Below are positions 1 through 8,334 of a stretch of DNA of 64,000 nucleotides, one piece after another. Source of the DNA: SPJN01 sp965229935 (lineage in GTDB: Bacteria; Pseudomonadota; Alphaproteobacteria; SPJN01). Numbering within the stretch: position 1 is the first letter of the stretch; every line of letters starts with the position of its first letter. The stretch covers positions 744,001-808,000 of the forward strand of contig CBDDKB010000002.1 in the NCBI GenBank assembly GCA_965229935.1, read 5' to 3'. Below the pieces are notes generated by a model, which was given only the letters and a program-made list of their open reading frames with translations, was not told where the DNA came from and did not search any database. A program made the position numbers and the translations under genes.

Positions 1-1
1 G

Positions 2-856
2 GCATTGCCGATTGTCACCGGGCAGGAATTGACGGATCGCTTGCTGGAGCAGATTGCCCCCTTCGGTCCCACATTCCATTACAATCAAATGGCTGAGAAG
101 CTGACCAAAACAGACGACGGTAAATGGCGTGTGACCACGGATGAGGGCACAATCATTGAAGCGCCCTGTGTTGCCATCGCAGCAGGTGGTGGCAGCTTTA
201 TGCCCAAGCGTCCTGCCATCCCCGGTATTGATGAGTATGAAGGCAAATCTGTTTTCTATGCCGTGCGCAAGATGGAACAGTTTAAGGGCAAAAACATCCT
301 TGTTGCTGGCGGTGGTGATTCTGCCCTTGATTGGGCGCTGAATTTGCAGCCCCATGCAGCCTCGCTTGGCCTGATCCATCATCGTGATGGGTTCCGTGCT
401 GCGCCTGACTCAGTCAACAAAATGCGGTCACTTGTTGAAACGGGCGATATGAACCTGCACATTGCCAAGATTAAAGAACTGCATGGCAGCAATGGTCAGA
501 TCGAAGCTGTGACAGCATCATCAAAAGAGCAGGGCGATTACACGATTGAGTGCGATACCTTGCTTGCGTTCTATGGCTTGACCATGAAGCTCGGCCCCGT
601 TGCCAATTTCGGTATCAACCTGCATGAAAATCTGATCCCGGTTGATACAGAAAAATTTGAAACGTCAGAGCCGGGGATTTTCGCCATTGGCGACATCAAC
701 TCCTATCCGGGTAAGTTGAAACTGATCCTGTCAGGCTTCCATGAAGGGGCATTGATGGCTCAACAAGTGTTCCGTTACTGCCGCCCTGACGAAAAATTGC
801 GATTCCAGTACACAACATCAAGTTCTGATCTTCAATCCAAGCTCGGTGTCGCGTAA
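2..856 (+). CDS. Ferredoxin--NADP(+) reductase, TrxR-like (5' truncated)
   Basis: This is a flavoprotein that moves electrons between NADPH and ferredoxin in the cytoplasm. The frame is open to the left edge, and the first visible residues (ALPIVTGQELTDRLLEQ) match the interior of the family, so the N-terminal FAD-binding GxGxxG segment lies outside the window. An NADP-binding Rossmann motif (VAGGGDSALDWAL) sits mid-protein, and the C-terminal FAD contact (FAIGDINSYPGKLKLILSG) is intact. There is no CxxC redox pair, which argues against a thioredoxin reductase. A [2Fe-2S] ferredoxin gene starts 34 nt after its stop and is the obvious partner. The family call is firm; the physiological direction of electron flow is unknown. 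Confidence 0.88.
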   Translation, partial: ALPIVTGQELTDRLLEQIAPFGPTFHYNQMAEKLTKTDDGKWRVTTDEGTIIEAPCVAIAAGGGSFMPKRPAIPGIDEYEGKSVFYAVRKMEQFKGKNILVAGGGDSALDWALNLQPHAASLGLIHHRDGFRAAPDSVNKMRSLVETGDMNLHIAKIKELHGSNGQIEAVTASSKEQGDYTIECDTLLAFYGLTMKLGPVANFGINLHENLIPVDTEKFETSEPGIFAIGDINSYPGKLKLILSGFHEGALMAQQVFRYCRPDEKLRFQYTTSSSDLQSKLGVA

Positions 857-890
857 AAGAACGGCATAGAGAGTCGAAAAGGATCAGATC

Positions 891-1205
891 ATGAAGATCA
901 AGGTGACTGACCGCGATGGTGTCGCGCATGAATTGGATGCCATCGAAGGGTGGCGCGTTATGGAAATAATCCGTGATCACGGATTGCCCATTAAGGCTGA
1001 ATGTGGTGGCGCTTGTGCCTGCGCTACCTGCCATGTTTATGTCGATGAGGGCTGGTTGGACAAACTGCCTGACATGCGCGATGACGAGGAAGAAATGCTC
1101 GATACCGCGCTGGAGGTTGAGGATAATTCCCGCCTGTCTTGCCAGATCATTTTCCAGCCCGACCTTGATGGGTTGACCATGACACTGGCGCCAGAAGACC
1201 TGTAA
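891..1205 (+). CDS. [2Fe-2S] ferredoxin, adrenodoxin/ISC type
   Basis: This is a small soluble electron carrier of 104 residues, the normal family length. The cluster ligands are visible as C38-x5-C44-x2-C47 and C84 (context AECGGACACATC and RLSCQ), the adrenodoxin/putidaredoxin/ISC-ferredoxin pattern. There is an extra Cys at 42. It ends in the typical acidic tail. It lies just downstream of a ferredoxin-NADP reductase, so the two probably form an NADPH-to-ferredoxin relay feeding Fe-S assembly or a hydroxylase. There is no isc/suf gene in view, so the downstream acceptor cannot be named. The ATG is preceded by AAAGGATCAGATC, a fair ribosome-binding site. Confidence 0.92.
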   Translation: MKIKVTDRDGVAHELDAIEGWRVMEIIRDHGLPIKAECGGACACATCHVYVDEGWLDKLPDMRDDEEEMLDTALEVEDNSRLSCQIIFQPDLDGLTMTLAPEDL

Positions 1206-1211
1206 GCGCAG

Positions 1212-1886
1212 GTGCTGACAAGAACGCCGTTCGGTCCCCTCGACGCTCTGACCGAACAGATTGACCCAGCATTGTTACCTACCTTGGATCAGGACGCGCT
1301 GTTTGCGCAGCCTGTACGATATTGTGCGCAGATCGCCGATCAGGTTTTGGCCGCATCCCCGGGACGGGATCAAGCCTTGATTTCAATCGGTGGGCAGGCT
1401 GCGCTGCGCGCAAAACTGCCTGATCCCTTTGTGCCGGATCCGTCATGGTTGGCAGACCCCCAACTAGAAGCATTAGGCGCGATGGGGACGATTCCCGCAG
1501 TGCGTGGCATGGGCTTGGCCGGATTGATTTCCGGTTGGGCGGATGGATCGCTTGCTGACGGTGTTGTGTGCTTTGCCAAGGATGCGCTGTCTGCCGCCGA
1601 TGCGGCCGCACAGATCGGCCTTGCCGTTACAGTGTCGGCTGGCCGGCTGACAGAACGGTCCATGACCGACAATTTGGGGCAAAGCCATATCGTTCCGGCT
1701 ATTGACGGTCATCTTGACCCTGACCAGACGTGGGATGCACTGGCGCCTGCTGCGCGTCTTGCCAGCCAGCTAAGGCAGGATGGCATCATCAAGGGGGCGG
1801 CCATCGCGGTTAGGGGCAGGGGGCGGCTGATTGGTAATGTGCAGCCCAGCGCCTTGTTGCGCTTTCGGGCCAGCGAGTGGCGCTGA
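1212..1886 (+). CDS. Unrecognised protein downstream of ferredoxin
   Basis: A 224-residue protein that I do not recognise. It has a GTG start 6 nt after the ferredoxin stop, within AGCGCAGGTG, so it is probably co-transcribed and translationally coupled to it. The sequence is Ala/Leu/Gly/Pro rich, has no convincing membrane helix or signal peptide, and shows no cofactor motif I can name. It contains a Gly-rich stretch (GLAGLISGWADGSL) and a C-terminal basic patch (GAAIAVRGRGRLIGN). The long open frame and alphaproteobacterial codon use support a real gene. Context suggests a role with the ferredoxin/reductase pair, which is inference only. Confidence 0.65.
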   Translation: MLTRTPFGPLDALTEQIDPALLPTLDQDALFAQPVRYCAQIADQVLAASPGRDQALISIGGQAALRAKLPDPFVPDPSWLADPQLEALGAMGTIPAVRGMGLAGLISGWADGSLADGVVCFAKDALSAADAAAQIGLAVTVSAGRLTERSMTDNLGQSHIVPAIDGHLDPDQTWDALAPAARLASQLRQDGIIKGAAIAVRGRGRLIGNVQPSALLRFRASEWR

Positions 1887-1983
1887 CATACCTTGTACAA
1901 TGCCCGAATAAGTGAATAGCCTTTGCCGAATCTTGATGGCATACTCCACACATTAAAACTGTGAATTATGACAGGGAACCATC

Positions 1984-2604
1984 ATGGGCTTTTACGATAA
2001 ATATATTCTGCCGAAATTTCTTGATCTTGCCTGTGGCGCCGGACCGATTGAAAAGCAACGGCAAAAGGTTGTGCCACTGGCCGAAGGACGCGTACTGGAA
2101 ATCGGTATCGGGTCCGGGCTGAACCTGCCTTTCTATGATGGCAGCAAGATCGAGCATCTTTGGGGGCTTGAACCTGCAGAAGAAATGCGCGCCCTTGCCA
2201 AGCCAAAGGCAGATGCTGCGCCCTTTGAAGTTGAGTTTCTGGGCCTGAAGGGGGAGGAGATACCTCTAGACGACAACAGCGTCGATATGATCGTCATGAC
2301 TTACACGTTGTGTACGATCCCCGATACGCAATTGGCGCTTGAACAGATGCGGCGCGTGTTAAAGCCCGGGGGGCGCATGGTCTATTCCGAACATGGCAAG
2401 GCCCCTGATGCCAATGTCCAAAAATGGCAAGACCGGATTAATCCCGTTTGGAAAAAGATTGCGGGTGGCTGCAACGTCAATCGCAACATTTCTGGATTGA
2501 TGACGGATGCTGGTTTCCAGTCTGACGATATGCAGACAATGTATCTGCCGAACACACCGAAATTTGCAGGCTTCAACTATTGGGGCAGTGCTGTCGCGCG
2601 CTAA
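1984..2604 (+). CDS. Class I SAM-dependent methyltransferase
   Basis: A cytoplasmic 206-residue methyltransferase with the Methyltransf_11 fold. Motif I, which binds SAM, is VLEIGIGSGLNLPFY near residues 38-52. The acidic motif II is WGLEPAEEM, and motif III lies around RVLKPGGRMVYSEHG. The C-terminal part (NPVWKKIAGGCNVNRNI) resembles the TMT1/METTL7 and PmtA-like branch, which acts on lipids, quinones or small thiols. The substrate cannot be read from sequence. The ATG at 1984 follows ACAGGGAACCATC, a good ribosome-binding site. It stands alone between the ferredoxin group and a convergent MFS gene. Confidence 0.85.
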   Translation: MGFYDKYILPKFLDLACGAGPIEKQRQKVVPLAEGRVLEIGIGSGLNLPFYDGSKIEHLWGLEPAEEMRALAKPKADAAPFEVEFLGLKGEEIPLDDNSVDMIVMTYTLCTIPDTQLALEQMRRVLKPGGRMVYSEHGKAPDANVQKWQDRINPVWKKIAGGCNVNRNISGLMTDAGFQSDDMQTMYLPNTPKFAGFNYWGSAVAR

Positions 2605-2611
2605 ACCAAGC

Positions 2612-3811
2612 CTATTCCGCAGGTGCTGTTGCCGGGGCAAAGATTGTTTCGTTGCCCGGTTGCGGCGCCAGCGGGATCAGCCGTGATGCCATCAATGATG
2701 TGGCGGCAATGGCTGCGCCGATCAAGAAGACAAGCGATGGATTGGTCAGCCAGATCAGACCAAACAGGGCAGGGATAAACACTGCTGCGATGTGGTTGAT
2801 GGTGAAGGCAAGCCCTGCAGTCGGCGAAATATCTGCCGGGTCAGCTATCTTTTGGAAATAGGTTTTGATGGCAATGGCCATGGCGAAAAACAGATGGTCG
2901 ATGACGTAAAGACCGCCGGCGACATATAGATTTTCCACAAAGGCATAGCCCACAAAAACCCCGATTAGGCCGCAATATTCAAAAGTCAGCGCGCTGCGTT
3001 CCCCAAAGCGGGCAATCAGCTTGCCGATCTGGGGCGCAATGATCATGTTCATCACCGTGTTCAGGATAAACAGGGCCGTGATCCATTCGACCGGGTAGTG
3101 GAATTTTTCCACCAACATAAAGGCGGCGAAAACGATAAAGATTTGCCGTCTTGCGCCGCTAAGGAATGTCAGCGTGTAGTAAAGCCAATAGCGTTTGCGG
3201 ATGATGATGGTTTTATGTTGGGGGTGCGTGGCCTTGAATTGCGGAAAGGCAAAACTTGCGAACAAGGCCACCAACATGGTCCAGCCGCCTGCGATCATGT
3301 ACAGCGTGGTGTAATCCATCTCAAACAATGTGCGGCCCAGAAATAGCAAGCACATGGACACAAGGGCACCAAAGCTCATTGTTGCGACCATGCGGCCCAG
3401 AATGATCGGGGCATTGGTCTTGCTGGTCCATTGCAGTGACAGGCTTTGCTGCGCGGTTTCGGCAAAGTGATAGCCTGTGGACATCAGGAAGGTGACTGCA
3501 TAAAGCCCCATTGCTGTGGGGAAGAAGCCGGTGATCGCTGTCCCCAAGCCCAACAGTCCCAGCATCAACAAATAAAAACGCTGTTCCTTGATGATCAACA
3601 ACATGAAGACCATTGTGAAGGCTAAAAAGCCGGGGACTTCGCGCAGGCTTTGTAGGATGCCGATTTCCTTGCCGGTAAAGGCCGCCTTTTCAATTGCAAA
3701 ATTGTTTAGCAGCGTCATCCATACTTCTAGCGACACCGGAATCGTAGCGGAGACCAGAAACAACAAAGTTTCAGGCCGTTGGAGCAATGATTGTGATTGT
3801 GGTGCCGCCAT
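2612..3811 (-). CDS. MFS transporter
   Basis: An inner-membrane secondary transporter of about 399 residues with roughly twelve hydrophobic helices, in two six-helix halves separated by a basic loop (QFKATHPQHKTIIIRKRY). I placed the start at 3811 (MAAPQSQSLL) because GGGGAAGGTG immediately precedes that ATG; a longer frame starts at 3853 without such a site. The substrate is unknown. The protein lacks the sugar or drug signature motifs I would recognise. It is convergent with the methyltransferase gene at 1984-2604 (7 nt between stops) and lies downstream of the VWA/MoxR pair on the same strand. Confidence 0.85.
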   Translation of the reverse strand: MAAPQSQSLLQRPETLLFLVSATIPVSLEVWMTLLNNFAIEKAAFTGKEIGILQSLREVPGFLAFTMVFMLLIIKEQRFYLLMLGLLGLGTAITGFFPTAMGLYAVTFLMSTGYHFAETAQQSLSLQWTSKTNAPIILGRMVATMSFGALVSMCLLFLGRTLFEMDYTTLYMIAGGWTMLVALFASFAFPQFKATHPQHKTIIIRKRYWLYYTLTFLSGARRQIFIVFAAFMLVEKFHYPVEWITALFILNTVMNMIIAPQIGKLIARFGERSALTFEYCGLIGVFVGYAFVENLYVAGGLYVIDHLFFAMAIAIKTYFQKIADPADISPTAGLAFTINHIAAVFIPALFGLIWLTNPSLVFLIGAAIAATSLMASRLIPLAPQPGNETIFAPATAPAE

Positions 3812-3958
3812 CACCTTCCCCAGCAAGCTGCTGCAACATTTGGGCCAGCTCATAAGGATGACCGATTGCGCAAAGGATGGCGGTTATCGTTGATCAAGGG
3901 GGGTAAAGTCAAGGCGTCTGATTGTATGGGACGCCTTGACGTAAGATTGGCCGATTGA

Positions 3959-5134
3959 TTAGCGGCTTAATTCCCGCATCGCATTGTCGATGCCGCCCAA
4001 GGTCAGCGGGAACATGCGTTCCGATGTCAATTGACGGATCAGGTCGATTGACGGGGTGTAATCCCAATGTTGCTGTGCAACGGGATTAAGCCATACGGCG
4101 TTTTCATAAATGTCGAACACGCGTGCCAGCCATTGGGCGCCGGGTTCTTCATTCCAATGTTCCACCGAACCACCGGCATAGGTGATTTCATAGGGGCTCA
4201 TGGTTGCGTCACCGATAAAGATGACTTTGTAATCATGGCCGTATTTATGCAGAACATCCCATGTGCTCATAGTTTCTGTATGGCGCCGCTTATTGTCTTT
4301 CCAGACACGCTCATACAAGCAGTTATGGAAGTAGAAATATTCCATATGCTTGAATTCGGTTTTGGCGGCAGAGAACAGCTCTTCACACAGACGGATATAG
4401 GCATCCATAGATCCGCCGACATCAAAGAACAATAGCACTTTGACCTTGTTGCGCCGTTCGGCAACCATCTTGATATCAAGATAGCCCTTATGCGCTGTTG
4501 ACCTGATGGTATCGTCCAAATCAAGCTGGTCTTGCGCGCCTTCGCGCGCAAACTTGCGCAGGCGGCGCAAGGCAACCTTGATATTACGCGTGCCCAGTTC
4601 GACATCATCATCAAGGTTTTTGTAATCGCGCTTGTCCCAAACCTTGGCGGCCTTGCCATGACGGCCCTTATCAGCACCCTTGCGAACGCCTTCGGGGTTA
4701 TAGCCAGAATTGCCAAAAGGGGAGGTGCCGCCTGTACCCATCCATTTATTGCCGCCTTCGTGACGTTTTTCCTGCTCCTTCAAACGCTCTTGCAGGGTTT
4801 TCATCAGCTCTTCAAAACCGCCGAGAGATTCAATCTCGGCCATTTCTTCTGGCGTCAGGAATTTTTCCGCCATGGCTTTCAGCCATTCGTCGGGAATGTC
4901 GGGCATCATGGTTTCATCGACATACTCATAGCCTTCGAAATAAGAACCGAAGACCTTGTCGAATTTATCCAGATTGCGTTCATCCTTCACCAGTGTGGCG
5001 CGGCTAAGGTAATAGAAGTCTTCCATTGAAAAACGGACGACCCCAGCTTTCAGCGCTTCAAGCAGTGTCAGATATTCACGCAGCGTGACCGGCAGCTTGG
5101 CTTCTTTTAGTTCGTAAAAGAAATCAACGAACAT
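3959..5134 (-). CDS. VWA domain protein, CoxE-like (partner of MoxR ATPase)
   Basis: A 391-residue cytoplasmic protein of the CoxE-like VWA family. A helical N-terminus (VDFFYELKEAKLPVTLREY) is followed by a charged, Gly-rich linker (about 120-165). The von Willebrand A domain is C-terminal and carries the metal-site motif D238-V-G-G-S242, the DxGGS variant usual in this family. It follows the MoxR AAA+ ATPase by 24 nt, and its ATG has a strong GAGGAG site, so the two are co-expressed. MoxR/VWA pairs act as chaperones that insert metals or cofactors or mature complexes; in CO dehydrogenase clusters they are CoxD/CoxE. No CODH or other client gene is near, so the client is unknown. Confidence 0.88.
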   Translation of the reverse strand: MFVDFFYELKEAKLPVTLREYLTLLEALKAGVVRFSMEDFYYLSRATLVKDERNLDKFDKVFGSYFEGYEYVDETMMPDIPDEWLKAMAEKFLTPEEMAEIESLGGFEELMKTLQERLKEQEKRHEGGNKWMGTGGTSPFGNSGYNPEGVRKGADKGRHGKAAKVWDKRDYKNLDDDVELGTRNIKVALRRLRKFAREGAQDQLDLDDTIRSTAHKGYLDIKMVAERRNKVKVLLFFDVGGSMDAYIRLCEELFSAAKTEFKHMEYFYFHNCLYERVWKDNKRRHTETMSTWDVLHKYGHDYKVIFIGDATMSPYEITYAGGSVEHWNEEPGAQWLARVFDIYENAVWLNPVAQQHWDYTPSIDLIRQLTSERMFPLTLGGIDNAMRELSR

Positions 5135-5158
5135 GTTCAGCTCCTCGCGTTGGCGGCT

Positions 5159-6001
5159 CTAGCGTTCTCTACGGGCAAGAAATGCCAGCCGTTCGAACAA
5201 GTGTACGTCCTGTTCGTTCTTAAGCAAAGCGCCATGTAGCGGCGGGATCAGCTTGTTCGGGTCTTTTTCGCGCAGCATTTCGGGGCCGATTTCTTCGACC
5301 ATCAAAAGCTTCAGCCAGTCCAGAAGTTCAGAGGTTGAAGGCTTTTTCTTCAGGCCCGGTACTTCGCGCACATCATAGAAAATCTTCATGGCTTCGCTGA
5401 CAAGGTCACCAACAATATCGGGGTAATGCACATTGACGATATCGCGCATTGTGCCTTGTTCAGGGAATTTGATGTAGTGGAAGAAGCAGCGGCGCAAAAA
5501 CGCGTCAGGCAGTTCTTTTTCATTGTTTGAGGTGATGATGACGATCGGGCGTTCTTCGGCCTTCACCAACTGGCCGGTTTCATAGACAAAAAATTCCATA
5601 CGGTCGAGTTCTTGCAAAAGGTCGTTCGGGAATTCAATGTCAGCCTTGTCAATTTCGTCAATCAACAAAACGCAACGTTTGCCTTTTTCAAAGGCATCCC
5701 AAAGCTTGCCGCGTTTAATGTAATTGTTGATGTCTTTAACGCGTTCATCACCCAATTGTGAATCACGCAGGCGGGTCACCGCATCATATTCGTAAAGGCC
5801 CTGTTGTGCCTTTGTGGTTGATTTGATGCCCCATGTGATCAGTTCGCAATCAAGTGCCTGAGCAACTTCTTCGGCAAGCACGGTTTTACCTGTGCCCGGC
5901 TCACCCTTTACCAAAAGGGGACGCTGCAAGGTGATCGCAGCATTCACGGCGATTGTTAGATCATCTGTTGAGACGTAATTTTCGGTGCCTTCAAAACGCA
6001 T
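5159..6001 (-). CDS. MoxR-family AAA+ ATPase
   Basis: A cytoplasmic AAA+ ATPase of 280 residues, the usual length for this family. Walker A is GEPGTGKT (33-40) and Walker B is VLLIDEID (111-118). Sensor 1 (IIITSNNEKELPDAFLRRC) with its arginine finger follows. I chose the ATG at 6001 (MRFEGTENYVSTDDL) because it has an AAAGGG site and matches the family N-terminus; the frame stays open upstream to 6097. It is the first gene of the MoxR/VWA pair and probably remodels a metalloenzyme or complex together with the VWA protein. The client is not identifiable here. Confidence 0.9.
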   Translation of the reverse strand: MRFEGTENYVSTDDLTIAVNAAITLQRPLLVKGEPGTGKTVLAEEVAQALDCELITWGIKSTTKAQQGLYEYDAVTRLRDSQLGDERVKDINNYIKRGKLWDAFEKGKRCVLLIDEIDKADIEFPNDLLQELDRMEFFVYETGQLVKAEERPIVIITSNNEKELPDAFLRRCFFHYIKFPEQGTMRDIVNVHYPDIVGDLVSEAMKIFYDVREVPGLKKKPSTSELLDWLKLLMVEEIGPEMLREKDPNKLIPPLHGALLKNEQDVHLFERLAFLARRER

Positions 6002-6141
6002 AAATAGCCCTTTCATATGCGGTGGCTCATCAACCATCGCGGCGGCAATGTCGTAAATGGAGTGACAAAAGTGATGAAATGTCAGTTGGGTGCACATTAG
6101 CGGCAGACTGGGGCCTGATCAAGTCCTGCCGCAAACTGGAT

Positions 6142-7653
6142 TTATTGAATGGTTTCAGGGCTTTGCAAGATTTTCGTGATTACGCCATCAGACCCAGCGC
6201 CGAAATCGGCAACAACTGGCCAGCAAATCGTGTCCAGCAACTGGGTTGAATGACCCTGTGAATTTGCAGGCTCCCGGATAAAATGGCACCCATTGGTCAA
6301 TTCGCGGGCCTTTGTAATGACGTAATAGTCCACCTTGTATTGGTTTAACAGCGGTTCAATTTGATCCGCCTGTTGCAGACGCTGCAGATAGTCATTGTCC
6401 ATCACCAGCCCTTCAAGGTGAATGATCGGCTGACTACCCAGATAGCCTGCCGTTCCTGCGCGGTCACCCATCGCATAGATGCCCGGATTTTTATCCATGA
6501 AGTCGGCAACATCAAAGGCGGCGCGGTGTAGCGGGCCCATGATCTGCGGAAGGCTGATATAGGCGCAATAAAGGATCATCAGCATATAGCCAGGAAGGGT
6601 CGTGTTCCTTAAAAAGCGAGAGTTTATTGTCCTTCTGACAGATACAAGGACCATCGGCGCGGCCAGCAACAGGCCCAGCAAAAACGGGTAGACATACCAA
6701 AACCAAAGCGGCCAATCACTGCGCAACCCTGTTTGTAGAATGAATAGCCAGGGGGCGATAAACCCAACCCAGCCCATGATGCGATCTTTGGTTTCAAGCT
6801 TGTCCCATTCGGGTGTTTTTACAAGCAATGCAAATAAAATGATCAAGCTTGCTGCCAGTGCAAATAGGCTAAATGTGCCACCAAACAGGGTGATAAGGGT
6901 GTTGAGATGAAAGGTGCTGATGGCCTCGACAGATTTGGCCATGCCGCTAACCGGGAATAGGCTGTCGAAATAGATCAGATTGGACAAAAGGTATATGGGT
7001 AGAGGCAGCGCGCCAAGGCCTGCCTGCAATATCTGGGTGATCGACGGACGCTGATAGATCAATACAATCAGACCAAGAAACCCGACGATAATAACAGAAT
7101 CTATGCGTGATAGGATCGTCAGCGCACCCAAAAGCCCAACCAACAACCAGTTGATTGCGTTGCTGTCTGCCTGGTCCTGCAATTTGACCTGCTTGAGCAG
7201 CAAAATGAACAAGGGGACGGTGAGCGCAACTTCCATCCCCGAGCGCGAGATATGAAGGTAGAAACATATGGCAAAGGCGCTAAGGCCAACCCGCAGTCCG
7301 ATTGACCTAATGTGGGCATTGATGATGTGATTGGCGATAAGATAGCTTCCCCAACCGCACACAATGGCAAGGAACAGCCTTGTCGCGATCAAGGGGTCAC
7401 TGCCCAGCGCTTGTGCCAGCCCAAACGGCAGTAACAGGCAAATCATCCATAGGGGGTGGTAGCCATTTGTTGGGGTTTGGCCATTAAAGGTGGAGCCTTC
7501 GCCCGCCACAATGTTTCTGGCAATTTCTGCGTAGTAATAGAAATCGTCATAGAATGCGGAAAAAAGCTCCGCAGGGATATAGATCGCGTGGATGGCTATT
7601 GCGGCCATTGCCATGATCGCGAAGGTCACTTGGACCCTTCTATTAGACTCCAT
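6142..7653 (-). CDS. Polytopic membrane protein, GT-C glycosyltransferase-like
   Basis: A 503-residue inner-membrane protein with about ten to twelve hydrophobic helices. The first periplasmic loop carries an acidic pair with aromatics (FYDDFYYYAEIARN), then NGYHPLW. This is the arrangement of GT-C enzymes that transfer sugars from polyprenyl-phosphate donors (ArnT/PMT-like). The soluble C-terminus (about 385-503) has no motif I recognise. Glycosyl transfer to a lipid, protein or polysaccharide in the periplasm is inferred from topology and the loop motif alone. It is monocistronic by appearance, with 140 bp to the MoxR gene and a divergent dksA on the other side. Confidence 0.65.
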   Translation of the reverse strand: MESNRRVQVTFAIMAMAAIAIHAIYIPAELFSAFYDDFYYYAEIARNIVAGEGSTFNGQTPTNGYHPLWMICLLLPFGLAQALGSDPLIATRLFLAIVCGWGSYLIANHIINAHIRSIGLRVGLSAFAICFYLHISRSGMEVALTVPLFILLLKQVKLQDQADSNAINWLLVGLLGALTILSRIDSVIIVGFLGLIVLIYQRPSITQILQAGLGALPLPIYLLSNLIYFDSLFPVSGMAKSVEAISTFHLNTLITLFGGTFSLFALAASLIILFALLVKTPEWDKLETKDRIMGWVGFIAPWLFILQTGLRSDWPLWFWYVYPFLLGLLLAAPMVLVSVRRTINSRFLRNTTLPGYMLMILYCAYISLPQIMGPLHRAAFDVADFMDKNPGIYAMGDRAGTAGYLGSQPIIHLEGLVMDNDYLQRLQQADQIEPLLNQYKVDYYVITKARELTNGCHFIREPANSQGHSTQLLDTICWPVVADFGAGSDGVITKILQSPETIQ

Positions 7654-7754
7654 AAATCAACCTAACCCAGTCAATGCCAACCAACCCTCACACACCAGTA
7701 TACCTGATCACAGGATAATGATGCCAAAATGACAGGCTTTTATGGTGCGACCTC

Positions 7755-7783
7755 TTGACCATTATCGCTGAAATCCATATATA
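7755..7783 (+). promoter_or_regulatory. Sigma70-type promoter for dksA
   Basis: A -35 TTGACC (7755-7760) and -10 TATATA (7778-7783) are separated by exactly 17 nt. The pair sits about 60 nt upstream of the dksA ATG in a region with no better open frame. Both hexamers are close to consensus. Transcription should begin around 7790. Confidence 0.65.
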
Positions 7784-7844
7784 CCCGCCAAGTTTTGTAG
7801 CTGCCGCGTCCTTCGCTGGCCAGACTGAGGATTGGAGACGTTTC

Positions 7845-8261
7845 ATGGCAACAAGGCTGCCAAAGAATTACATGCCCTCTGATGACGAGCCGTTTATGAA
7901 CGCGAAGCAGCGTGAATATTTCAGGCGCAAGCTTTTGGCGTGGAAGGCAGATATTCAGGCTGAAAGTCTTGAAACACTGCAACAATTGCAGCAGGACAAC
8001 CTGCAGCAGCCCGACCTTGCAGACAGGGCCAGCGCCGAAACTGACAAGGCGCTTGAACTGCGCACGCGTGATCGCGCTCGTAAACTGGTCACCAAAATCG
8101 ATATGGCCTTGGAACGTTTGGAAGACGGGACCTATGGCTATTGCGAAGAAACAGGTGAACCGATTTCGTTAAAACGTCTCGACGCACGGCCCATCGCAAC
8201 GATGAGCCTTGAGGCACAGGAACGTCACGAACGGCGCGAGCGTGTGTATCGCGACGACTGA
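7845..8261 (+). CDS. dksA: DksA, RNA polymerase-binding transcription factor (zinc-free type)
   Basis: A 138-residue DksA protein. It enters the RNA polymerase secondary channel and, with ppGpp, adjusts promoters in the stringent response. The coiled-coil segment is about residues 25-90, followed by the globular region YGYCEETGEPISLKRL. The canonical four zinc Cys are reduced to one (C100); the other positions are Thr, Ser and Ala (context PIATMSLEAQ). This matches the known alphaproteobacterial zinc-independent form. I use the ATG at 7845, which has GGAG 9 nt upstream, although the frame is open from 7755. It is followed 73 nt later by the cckA-like gene on the same strand. Confidence 0.93.
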   Translation: MATRLPKNYMPSDDEPFMNAKQREYFRRKLLAWKADIQAESLETLQQLQQDNLQQPDLADRASAETDKALELRTRDRARKLVTKIDMALERLEDGTYGYCEETGEPISLKRLDARPIATMSLEAQERHERRERVYRDD

Positions 8262-8334
8262 TTGTTGATCGCGGATCGGCCTTTCATCTTAAAGAACAGG
8301 CTTTTGTGACTGGTCTTGTCGTGGCACACTTTAT

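Noticed and set aside
2580..2861. Open frame across the end of the methyltransferase and the MFS gene
   Set aside because: It overlaps the coding region of the convergent MFS gene over nearly all its length and shows no ribosome-binding site or domain; a shadow frame.
4532..5029. Hydrophobic frame on the plus strand within the VWA gene
   Set aside because: It is antisense to the conserved CoxE-like protein; the apparent membrane character comes from reading charged codons in reverse.
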